A stretch of 6,002 bases of DNA from an uncultured Clostridia bacterium (GTDB lineage Bacteria > Bacillota > Clostridia > Christensenellales > Aristaeellaceae): NCBI GenBank assembly GCA_946409855.1, contig CAMJXZ010000210.1, forward strand, positions 1 through 6,002. The letters are read 5' to 3'. A program made the translations under genes and the position numbers. Position 1 is the stretch's first letter. Every line of letters begins with the position of its first letter. The notes beneath the pieces are model-generated. The model did not search any database. It was not told the DNA's origin and was given only the letters and a program-made list of their open reading frames with translations. Below, piece after piece: positions 1-5,139 of the stretch.

Positions 1-1179
1 CACCGGGATCATGCCCTGGGAGCCGATGCTCATGATGCTGGTGACCTTGCTGAGCTTGTCCTTGTCCACGATCTGCATGAGGACAGTGCTGATGGGGATG
101 TTGATCAGGGAAATCAGCAGCCCCATCGCCAGGCATCCCACGCTCAGGGCGATCAAAAACCCGTTCAGGGAAGCGCCGCGGTCCGCCAGCAGCCAGTAGC
201 AGACCGTCAGGCCGATCATCAGCGCGGCCACCGCGCACAGGCGCCGCGCCGTTTTCTGCCCGCAGCGGGTCTCCTGCGGCCGGGCGCTCAGCACCGCCGC
301 GCCCGCCAGGGAACTTAAGCCGAAGCAGACGTTGAAGACGGAGGACCACAATTCCGGCGTCAGCACCCGGTCCAGCAGGTAGGAGGAGGCGCCGGCCAAA
401 TCGGTCTTGACGAAATAGGGGATGAAATTCCCGGTGACGGGGGCGAAAAAGAAGTTGATGAACAGGATGGCGCCCAGCAGCGCCAGGATCGCCTGCTGCG
501 TTCTGAGGTATCGGATCCCGTCGCCCATGTCCCGGAAGGCCAGCCGCAGCGTCAGCCGCTCGCCGCCGGGCTTGTGGTCATAGCGGATCAGCATTTCCGA
601 AACGCCGGAGGCCAAAAAGCACGCGCCCACCAGGAAGAACAGCGTCTGGATCGGCAGGGCGGCGTACAGGATGCCGGCCAGGATGATCCCCAGGATGCCC
701 TCCAGGGCGCTCTTGACGGAGAAGTAGGCGTTGGCCTGCTGCAGCTGTTCGTTCCGGACGATGTGGGGGAACAGCGCCCCGGCCGCGGGGTTGAACACGC
801 CGCTGACCGCGCTGCCCAGGACCCCCAGTACAAACAGGATGGCCAGGTGGGCGTCCGCCCCGGGGAACAGCAGCATGAGCGCGGTGGCCAGCAGGATCAT
901 GCCGCCCTTCAGGTAATCGCACAGGTACATGATCTTCGCCTTGTTGAAGCGGTCCCCCAGTACCCCGCCCGCGGGGGTAAACAGCAGCATGGCGATCCCG
1001 CACAGCGCCAGATACAGCCCCTGCAAAAAGGCGCTGTTGCCGCTGATTTCCAGGATGTAGAAGCTGACGGCGAAATTGTACAGCAGGGCTCCCATCGACG
1101 ACACCAGCGCCCCCAGGAACACCAGGCGGAAATTTCTGTTCGCGAACACGTTTTCGCTTCTTTGGGTTTCATGGCTCAT
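1..1179 (-). CDS. MFS exporter, MFS_3 / Mef-like family, C-terminus cut by window edge
   Basis: The frame is open from an ATG at 1179 to the left edge, giving 393 residues without a stop. It encodes a polytopic inner-membrane transporter. Hydrophobic segments alternate with short loops from about residue 18 onward. The MFS signature between helices 2 and 3 is clear: GGVLGDRFNKAKI at about 71-83. The stretch FNPAAGALFPHIVRNEQLQQ at 129-148 is characteristic of the MFS_3 group, which includes macrolide-efflux-type proton antiporters. The visible end (INIPISTVLMQIVDKDKL, then GSQGMIPV) matches the region before helix 11 in this family, so roughly 40-60 residues are probably missing. AAGGAGGT at 1188-1195 lies 8 nt before the ATG and fixes the start. 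The gene overlaps the end of the XRE regulator gene by 11 nt, so the two are almost certainly co-transcribed and perhaps translationally coupled. Membership of MFS is secure; drug or toxin export is inferred from family and regulator context, and the substrate is unknown. Confidence 0.9.
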   Translation of the reverse strand, partial: MSHETQRSENVFANRNFRLVFLGALVSSMGALLYNFAVSFYILEISGNSAFLQGLYLALCGIAMLLFTPAGGVLGDRFNKAKIMYLCDYLKGGMILLATALMLLFPGADAHLAILFVLGVLGSAVSGVFNPAAGALFPHIVRNEQLQQANAYFSVKSALEGILGIILAGILYAALPIQTLFFLVGACFLASGVSEMLIRYDHKPGGERLTLRLAFRDMGDGIRYLRTQQAILALLGAILFINFFFAPVTGNFIPYFVKTDLAGASSYLLDRVLTPELWSSVFNVCFGLSSLAGAAVLSARPQETRCGQKTARRLCAVAALMIGLTVCYWLLADRGASLNGFLIALSVGCLAMGLLISLINIPISTVLMQIVDKDKLSKVTSIMSIGSQGMIPV

Positions 1180-2245
1180 TGTCGCAGACCTCCTTCCATT
1201 GTTCCGCCAGGGCCGGATCGTCCAGAAGACCGATCAGCCTGCCGACGCTTTCCCGGGCGCCTGTTCCCAGGATGTCAAAGACGGCCGAATGCTCCATATG
1301 TTCGGCGAAGCGGATGGCTTTGAGGCTGTAATCCGGCGTGGAATCAAAGCGCTCCGCCGTTTTCCCGGCTTCGGCAAGGGATGCCCGGGCAGCCTCCGGC
1401 AGGCCGCTTTTCGCCTGCGCGTAAGCAAGCAGCGCCAGCATTTCGCTGAGGGTTTTATCCAGATAGGAGGATGCCGCCTCCTGCTTGATTCCGGACAGGA
1501 TCCGGATGCCCCAGGAGACAATTTCCAGCGCCGAAGCCCAGTCCCCCCGGGACCGGAAGACGAACGCGTATCCCAGCACGGTATTCAGCAGGCCGGACAG
1601 GCTGTCCGCCAGCGCTTCCGACAGATAGGGCCCCGCTTCCTCCGGCCGGTCCATATAGAGCGCCAGCAGCAGCCCGATCACGCTGCTGTTCACGCAGTCC
1701 GCGTTGTTCTGCCGGAAGAGCTCCAGGCTTTTTTCCTTGTCTCCCATCAGGAACAGGACGGTCGCCATATTCCGCCGGATGGTTGCGCCGCCGATACGCG
1801 GGTCGTCGTTCTGGGGCAGCAGCACTTCCGCCTGTTCCAGCAGCGCCAGCGCCCGGCGCATGTGTTCTTTCTGTTTTCCGGAGACGGCGAACACGGTATA
1901 CACCCCGGCGCACAGGAACACGATCTGAAAGGAGTACGGGTATTTCGCCAGCGCCTTTTCCGCCTCGGCCAGCGCCGACGGGTCCAGGTTCCGGCACAGA
2001 CCGGTCAGCCGGCTGATCGTGGCTTCCAGCCGGTTGTCCTTCATCGTAAAGCCGATCAGCGCGTCCACCGACGTGTCAAAGAAATCCGCCAGCTCCGCGA
2101 TCAGCGGAAGCTCCGGCACCGACTGCCCGGATTCCCATTTGTGAACCGCGCCCGGGGTCACCCCCAGCGCTTCGGCCAGCTTTTCCTGCGTCAGTTTCCG
2201 TTCCTTCCGGCAGGCGCGGATGTTTTCCGCGAGACGGAGCCGCAT
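1169..2245 (-). CDS. XRE-family transcriptional regulator with long helical (TPR-like) C-terminal region
   Basis: The 358-residue protein starts with a Cro/C1-type helix-turn-helix domain at about residues 5-65. It contains the classic RKERKLTQEKLAEALGVTPG and KWESGQSVPEL segments and ends in the DTSVDALIGF motif common in clostridial XRE regulators. Residues 75-358 are rich in alanine and leucine and look like stacked helical hairpins; for example ALALLEQAEVLLPQ (132-145) and ATVLFLMGDKEKSLELFRQN (161-180) resemble TPR units. In related regulators such a region binds a ligand or peptide, but no ligand is identifiable here. The ATG at 2245 is preceded by AAGGAGGG at 2254-2261 with an 8-nt gap. 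It is the first gene of an operon with the MFS exporter and probably controls that exporter and itself through the ATACTG repeats upstream. Whether it activates or represses is not shown; the repeats sit just upstream of a weak -35, which would suit activation. The DNA-binding role is secure. Confidence 0.92.
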   Translation of the reverse strand: MRLRLAENIRACRKERKLTQEKLAEALGVTPGAVHKWESGQSVPELPLIAELADFFDTSVDALIGFTMKDNRLEATISRLTGLCRNLDPSALAEAEKALAKYPYSFQIVFLCAGVYTVFAVSGKQKEHMRRALALLEQAEVLLPQNDDPRIGGATIRRNMATVLFLMGDKEKSLELFRQNNADCVNSSVIGLLLALYMDRPEEAGPYLSEALADSLSGLLNTVLGYAFVFRSRGDWASALEIVSWGIRILSGIKQEAASSYLDKTLSEMLALLAYAQAKSGLPEAARASLAEAGKTAERFDSTPDYSLKAIRFAEHMEHSAVFDILGTGARESVGRLIGLLDDPALAEQWKEVCDNEP

Positions 2246-2253
2246 GAAACAAT

Positions 2254-2261
2254 CCCTCCTT
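2254..2261 (-). promoter_or_regulatory. Ribosome binding site of the XRE regulator
   Basis: AAGGAGGG on the minus strand lies 8 nt upstream of the ATG at 2245. It supports that ATG over any downstream start. Confidence 0.8.
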
Positions 2262-2278
2262 CGGGTCTTTTCTCCGCC

Positions 2279-2307
2279 ATTATACCGGATAAAGCCGAAA
2301 GAGGGAA
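2279..2307 (-). promoter_or_regulatory. Promoter of the XRE-MFS operon
   Basis: On the minus strand a perfect -10 box TATAAT (2284-2279) is preceded, after a 17-nt spacer, by TTCCCT (2307-2302), a poor -35 that matches TTGACA at only three positions. Transcription would start near 2272, leaving a leader of about 27 nt that contains the ribosome binding site. A strong -10 with a weak -35 and repeats immediately upstream suggests help from an activator; that part is inference. Confidence 0.6.
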
Positions 2308-2308
2308 G

Positions 2309-2356
2309 ATACTGGCAATACTGATAAGAAAAGAATTATTATACTGACAGTATAAT
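2309..2356. promoter_or_regulatory. Cluster of ATACTG half-sites with a perfect 19-bp palindrome; probable operator of the XRE regulator
   Basis: The motif ATACTG occurs at 2309-2314, 2318-2323 and 2341-2346, and inverted (CAGTAT) at 2348-2353. The last two are arms of the perfect palindrome ATTATACTGACAGTATAAT (2338-2356), with 9-bp arms around one central base. The first two are direct repeats with a 9-bp period, directly upstream of the -35 region of the XRE promoter. XRE dimers commonly bind short palindromes of this kind near their own gene, so the adjacent regulator is the obvious candidate ligand. The repeats are seen directly; binding is inferred. Confidence 0.6.
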
Positions 2357-2382
2357 TCTGGCGTCCTGAAGCGCCCGGAATG

Positions 2383-2436
2383 AAAAAAGCGCCTTCCGGC
2401 CGTTTCCCAATGAACAAGGGAAAGGGGAAAAGGCGC
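2383..2436 (-). terminator. Rho-independent terminator of the LacI-family gene
   Basis: Read on the minus strand, GCGCCTT (2436-2430) pairs with AAGGCGC (2395-2389), and inside it TTTCCC (2423-2418) pairs with GGGAAA (2408-2403) around a 9-nt loop. The outer arm is followed directly by TTTTTT (2388-2383). It lies about 30 bp after the LacI stop codon and before the XRE promoter, so it insulates the two transcription units. The middle of the stem is imperfect. Confidence 0.75.
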
Positions 2437-2442
2437 CGCGGC

Positions 2443-2463
2443 CGGACGGTGAAGCGCCGTCCG
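2443..2463 (-). repeat. Short inverted repeat just after the LacI stop codon
   Basis: CGGACGG (2443-2449) and CCGTCCG (2457-2463) can form a 7-bp stem with a 7-nt loop, ending three bases past the stop codon. It has no T-tract, so it is not a terminator by itself. It may protect the 3' end of the message or help the larger hairpin downstream. Confidence 0.45.
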
Positions 2464-2465
2464 CG

Positions 2466-3536
2466 TTACGTCCTGCTTTCTTCCGTCTGGCCGAACCCGC
2501 GCCGGCCCAGGTGGGCGCCGCAGCTTTCGCGGATGACCAGCGTGGCGTCCCGCACCATGGCGAAGGACCGCGCGGAGGATTCCCGGGCCAGCAGCAACTC
2601 CCGGACAGCGCTCTGGGCCATTTCCTCCGGGTGCAGGTCGACGGAGGTCAGCGCTGGGTCGGTATACGCGCAGAAGAACTGGTTGTCGCAGCCGATGATG
2701 GCCATGTCCCGGGGAAGGGAAAGCCCCATCTTTTTCAGCTGCTTCATCACCCCCAGGGCCACCAGGTCGTTGAAGGTGACGATGGCGCTGGGCCAGCGGG
2801 CCCGGTCCAGGCCGGACAGCATCCGGAGCACCGCCCTTTCGCCGCTTTCCATGTCGTACCCGGCGTCCACGTGGTAGGCCGGGTCGTCCGGCAGGTCCAG
2901 CCGGCGCAGCTGGTCCAGGAACCCGGTGCCCCGGCGGGACACGTCCTTGCTGTGCATGGAGCCGCCCAGGAAGGCGATGCGCCGGTGGCCCAGCGTGTGC
3001 AGGTGGCGGACGGGCAGGCGGGCGCAGTTGATCAGGTCGCTCTGGATGCAGATGCAGTCCAGTTCCACGTCGGCCGGGCAGATGGTGGCGACGGGCATGT
3101 ATTTGCCGAGCTTTTCCAGGGCGGCGTTCAGGTCCCCCCGGTCGGTGGACCAGATGCTTCCGGCGAACAGCACCCCGTCCATCCGGCAGCGCAGCAGCTC
3201 GCTGACCACCTCGGGGGAGATGGCCTGGTTTTCCCTGGTCTGGAACAGGCGGACGCTGCAGCCGTTTTTTTCGGCTTCCCAGTAGGCGGCGTCAAAGAGA
3301 CGGTTAAAGTACAGGTTGGACACGACCGGCAGCACCACCGCCAGCGCGCGGCTGCGCCCGCCCTCCAGGTTCTGCGCGGAGACGCTGGGGGTATAGGCGT
3401 GGGCGTCGATGACCCGCTGCACCTTCTGCCGGGTCTTTTCGCTGACGTGCGGGTCCTTCCGGACGACCCGGGTGACCGTGGCGGTGGAAACCCCCGCCTC
3501 CCGCGCGATATCGTAGATGGTCACTTTTCTGTCCAT
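2466..3536 (-). CDS. LacI/GalR-family transcriptional regulator of the divergent sugar transporter locus
   Basis: The 356-residue protein has the full LacI architecture. The N-terminal helix-turn-helix is VTIYDIAREAGVSTATVTRV (5-24), followed by the hinge region TPSVSAQNLEGGRS (49-62) and a periplasmic-binding-protein-like effector domain from about 63. Family landmarks there are HLHTLGHRRIAFLGG (178-192), TFNDLVALGV (254-263), IIGCDN (280-285), PALTSVDLHPEEM (294-306) and TLVIRESCG (332-340). Length is typical. An open frame extends 16 codons upstream to 3584, but GGAGG at 3545-3549 sits 8 nt before the ATG at 3536 and the conserved domain begins there, so 3536 is the start. It is transcribed away from the binding-protein gene, and cre-like operators lie between them, so it is probably the local repressor and likely autoregulated. 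The effector is probably a sugar or sugar phosphate. The hinge has Ser (residue 51) where many members have Asn in the YxPN segment. Confidence 0.95.
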   Translation of the reverse strand: MDRKVTIYDIAREAGVSTATVTRVVRKDPHVSEKTRQKVQRVIDAHAYTPSVSAQNLEGGRSRALAVVLPVVSNLYFNRLFDAAYWEAEKNGCSVRLFQTRENQAISPEVVSELLRCRMDGVLFAGSIWSTDRGDLNAALEKLGKYMPVATICPADVELDCICIQSDLINCARLPVRHLHTLGHRRIAFLGGSMHSKDVSRRGTGFLDQLRRLDLPDDPAYHVDAGYDMESGERAVLRMLSGLDRARWPSAIVTFNDLVALGVMKQLKKMGLSLPRDMAIIGCDNQFFCAYTDPALTSVDLHPEEMAQSAVRELLLARESSARSFAMVRDATLVIRESCGAHLGRRGFGQTEESRT

Positions 3537-3572
3537 GAAGCCTTCCTCCGCGTTTGTGTCTCTGTGATGGGT

Positions 3573-3601
3573 AATATACCACATCTCAAGGAAAATTGCA
3601 A
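3573..3601 (-). promoter_or_regulatory. Promoter of the LacI-family gene
   Basis: On the minus strand TTGCAA (3601-3596) and TATATT (3578-3573) are separated by exactly 17 nt. Initiation near 3566 gives a leader of about 30 nt carrying the GGAGG site. The operator at 3608-3621 lies immediately upstream of the -35 box. Confidence 0.65.
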
Positions 3602-3607
3602 GGAAAT

Positions 3608-3621
3608 TGTTACCGATAACA
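3608..3621. promoter_or_regulatory. LacI-type / cre-like operator O1 between the divergent promoters
   Basis: TGTTACCGATAACA is a near-perfect palindrome with the central CG typical of LacI-family operators; 12 of 14 positions are symmetric. It departs from the cre consensus TGWAANCGNTNWCA at one position. It lies just upstream of the LacI-gene -35 and about 78-91 bp upstream of the predicted start of the binding-protein transcript. Its right half, extended to CGATAACATTCC (3614-3625), recurs exactly in O2. Confidence 0.65.
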
Positions 3622-3663
3622 TTCCGTTGATTTCAAATAATCAGGATTTTTTCCGAAAAGCAC

Positions 3664-3692
3664 TTGACAAAAGAGGGAGATAATCATACAAT
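3664..3692 (+). promoter_or_regulatory. Promoter of the solute-binding-protein / permease operon
   Basis: A consensus -35 TTGACA (3664-3669) and -10 TACAAT (3687-3692) are separated by the optimal 17 nt. A T-rich tract lies just upstream at 3647-3652. Transcription should start near 3699, giving a leader of about 95 nt. It is the best promoter in the window, consistent with strong expression once derepressed. Confidence 0.85.
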
Positions 3693-3747
3693 AAAAACAA
3701 ATGAAGGGGAAATGCGGCGGATCGGCCCGGCGGAAATCTCCGCGCCG

Positions 3748-3761
3748 TGAAAGCGATAACA
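3748..3761. promoter_or_regulatory. cre-like operator O2 in the leader of the binding-protein gene
   Basis: TGAAAGCGATAACA fits the cre consensus TGWAANCGNTNWCA at every position. It shares the 12-mer CGATAACATTCC (here 3754-3765) with O1. It lies about 50-60 bp downstream of the predicted transcription start and ahead of the ribosome binding site, a roadblock position. CcpA and the neighbouring LacI-type protein are both plausible ligands. The motif is seen directly; binding is inferred. Confidence 0.65.
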
Positions 3762-3778
3762 TTCCCTGAAGATGATTG

Positions 3779-3785
3779 AAGGAGG
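3779..3785 (+). promoter_or_regulatory. Ribosome binding site of the solute-binding protein
   Basis: AAGGAGG lies 8 nt before the ATG at 3794. It rules out the in-frame TTG at 3776, which precedes this site. Confidence 0.85.
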
Positions 3786-3793
3786 AACCTTTC

Positions 3794-5038
3794 ATGAAAA
3801 AGACGCTCTCTGTGCTGCTTGCCGCGATGATGCTGGTCTCGCTGCTGGCCGTTCCCGCGCTGGCGGACGGTCAGGTGCTGACCGTGGTGACCTGGGACGC
3901 CACCACCACCCCTTACCTGATCGCCCAGAAGGAAGCTTTTGAAGCCTCTCATCCCGGCGTCACCATCGAATATGTCGACGTTGCTTCCCAGGACTACGGC
4001 ATCAAGACGTCCACGATGCTCTCCGGCGGCGATACCAGCGACGTGTTCATGATCAAGGAAATCGACGACCTGATCAAGTGGCAGGCCCAGGGCTTCACCG
4101 CCCCGCTGTCCGACTACATCGCCCAGGGCTACGACCTGTCCGGCTTCGTGGGCACCGAAGCGAACTACGCGGTGGACGGCGTGCAGTACGCCATCCCCTT
4201 CCGCAGCGACTTCTGGGTGCTGTTCTACAACAAGGACCTGTTTGACGCCGCCGGCGTGGAACTGCCCACCAACGACATGACCTGGGAACAGTACGCGGAA
4301 CTGGCCAGGAAGATGACCGACAAGGAAAAGGGCATCTACGGCACCCACTATCACACCTGGCTGTCCGCCGTGGTCAACTGGGCGGTGTGCGACGGCGTGA
4401 ACACCCTGGCCGACAGGAACTATGACGACCTGCTCTACTTCTACAAGCTCTACCAGGATCTGGAAGACAACGGCGTCTGCATGAGCTATGCCGACCTGAA
4501 GGCCGCCGGCCTGCACTATTCCGCCGCCTTCGCCAACGGCAACATCGCCATGATGCCCATGGGCTACTGGTATGTGTCCACCCTGATCGATTACAACAAG
4601 AACGGCACCTGCAACTTCAACTGGGGCATCGTCGCCGTGCCGCATCTTGAAGGCGTAGCCGCAGGCTCCTCCTTCGGCAACCTGACCGGCGCCATGATCA
4701 ACGCCAAGTCCGCGCAGAAGGATCTGGCCTGGGAGTACATCTCCTGGCTGGGCGGCGAAGAAGGCGCTGCCGCGACCGCTTCCGTGGGCGCCCGTCCCGC
4801 CTGGGTGTCCGAAGGCGTAGCCGCCGCCATGTCCTCCGTGGCCGGCTTCCCCGCTGACGAAAACAGCAAGGCCGCCCTGCTGCCCGCCGCCGTGGCCATG
4901 GAATGGCCGGTGGCTGAGAAAGTGGCCGACATCAAGACCATCGTCAACGAAGAGCACACCCTGATCATGGCCCGTGAACTCTCCCCCGAAGAGGGCATCG
5001 AAGAGATGAACGAGCGCGTGGCGGAACTGTTCGAATAA
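3794..5038 (+). CDS. ABC transporter extracellular solute-binding protein, family 1 (CUT1 sugar type)
   Basis: The 414-residue protein captures a substrate outside the membrane and delivers it to an ABC permease. An N-terminal signal peptide is evident: MKK, then a hydrophobic core, then AVPALA (19-24) before DG. The cleavage site is of the AxA signal-peptidase-I type, and no lipobox cysteine is present. The mature part has the landmarks of the SBP_bac_1 (UgpB/MalE-like) family: LTVVTWDATTTPYL (29-42), FEASHPGVTIEYVDV (49-63), the YAIPFRSDFWVLFYNKDLFD segment (132-151), MTWEQYAELARKMT (162-175) and FANGNIAMMPMGYW (246-259). Length is typical. The consensus promoter upstream and the terminator downstream point to high-level expression. 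Pairing with a CUT1 permease and a LacI regulator suggests a mono- or oligosaccharide substrate, but its identity cannot be read from the sequence. It contains three cysteines (199, 229, 273), of unknown meaning. Confidence 0.93.
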   Translation: MKKTLSVLLAAMMLVSLLAVPALADGQVLTVVTWDATTTPYLIAQKEAFEASHPGVTIEYVDVASQDYGIKTSTMLSGGDTSDVFMIKEIDDLIKWQAQGFTAPLSDYIAQGYDLSGFVGTEANYAVDGVQYAIPFRSDFWVLFYNKDLFDAAGVELPTNDMTWEQYAELARKMTDKEKGIYGTHYHTWLSAVVNWAVCDGVNTLADRNYDDLLYFYKLYQDLEDNGVCMSYADLKAAGLHYSAAFANGNIAMMPMGYWYVSTLIDYNKNGTCNFNWGIVAVPHLEGVAAGSSFGNLTGAMINAKSAQKDLAWEYISWLGGEEGAAATASVGARPAWVSEGVAAAMSSVAGFPADENSKAALLPAAVAMEWPVAEKVADIKTIVNEEHTLIMARELSPEEGIEEMNERVAELFE

Positions 5039-5080
5039 GGAAACCCGCGGCCAAAGTACATAAACTGAACCGTGAGCACG

Positions 5081-5113
5081 GCAGGGAAGGCTTCTTGCCT
5101 TCCCTGCTTTTTT
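5081..5113 (+). terminator. Intrinsic terminator between the binding-protein and permease genes
   Basis: GCAGGGAAGGC (5081-5091), loop TTCTT, and GCCTTCCCTGC (5097-5107) form a perfect 11-bp stem followed by six T residues (5108-5113). It lies 42 bp after the binding-protein stop and 26 bp before the permease start. No separate promoter is obvious before the permease, so partial readthrough is the likely source of permease mRNA, which would give more binding protein than permease. Confidence 0.92.
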
Positions 5114-5122
5114 GAAAAAACG

Positions 5123-5130
5123 AAAGGAAG
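5123..5130 (+). promoter_or_regulatory. Ribosome binding site deciding the GTG start of the permease
   Basis: AAAGGAAG lies 9 nt before the GTG at 5140 and only 2 nt before an out-of-frame ATG at 5133, so spacing favours the GTG. The site is weaker than the other four in the window. Confidence 0.55.
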
Positions 5131-5139
5131 CGATGCCCC

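Noticed and set aside
574..2347. Long plus-strand open frames (249 and 423 codons at 574-1323 and 1076-2347) opposite the MFS and XRE genes
   Set aside because: They are rich in Arg, Gln, Pro, Gly and His with no recognisable domain, and they lie antisense to two genes with clear family motifs. They are frame shadows of GC-rich coding DNA.
2511..3683. 390-codon plus-strand frame opposite the LacI-family gene
   Set aside because: Low-complexity Val, Gly, Gln, His and Asp composition, no domain, and antisense to a secure LacI protein.
3701..3769. 22-codon leader frame (MKGKCGGSARRKSPRRESDN...) and a 12-codon frame at 3712-3750 in the binding-protein leader
   Set aside because: The first ATG lies at the predicted transcription start with no ribosome binding site; the second has only a purine run too close to its ATG. 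No pattern suggests attenuation, and the sequence is better explained by the operator.
3699..3778. Possible riboswitch in the roughly 95-nt leader of the binding-protein gene
   Set aside because: Only a small hairpin (GCGGA / TCCGC near 3731-3744) is visible, with no known riboswitch core. A LacI/cre operator accounts for the control.
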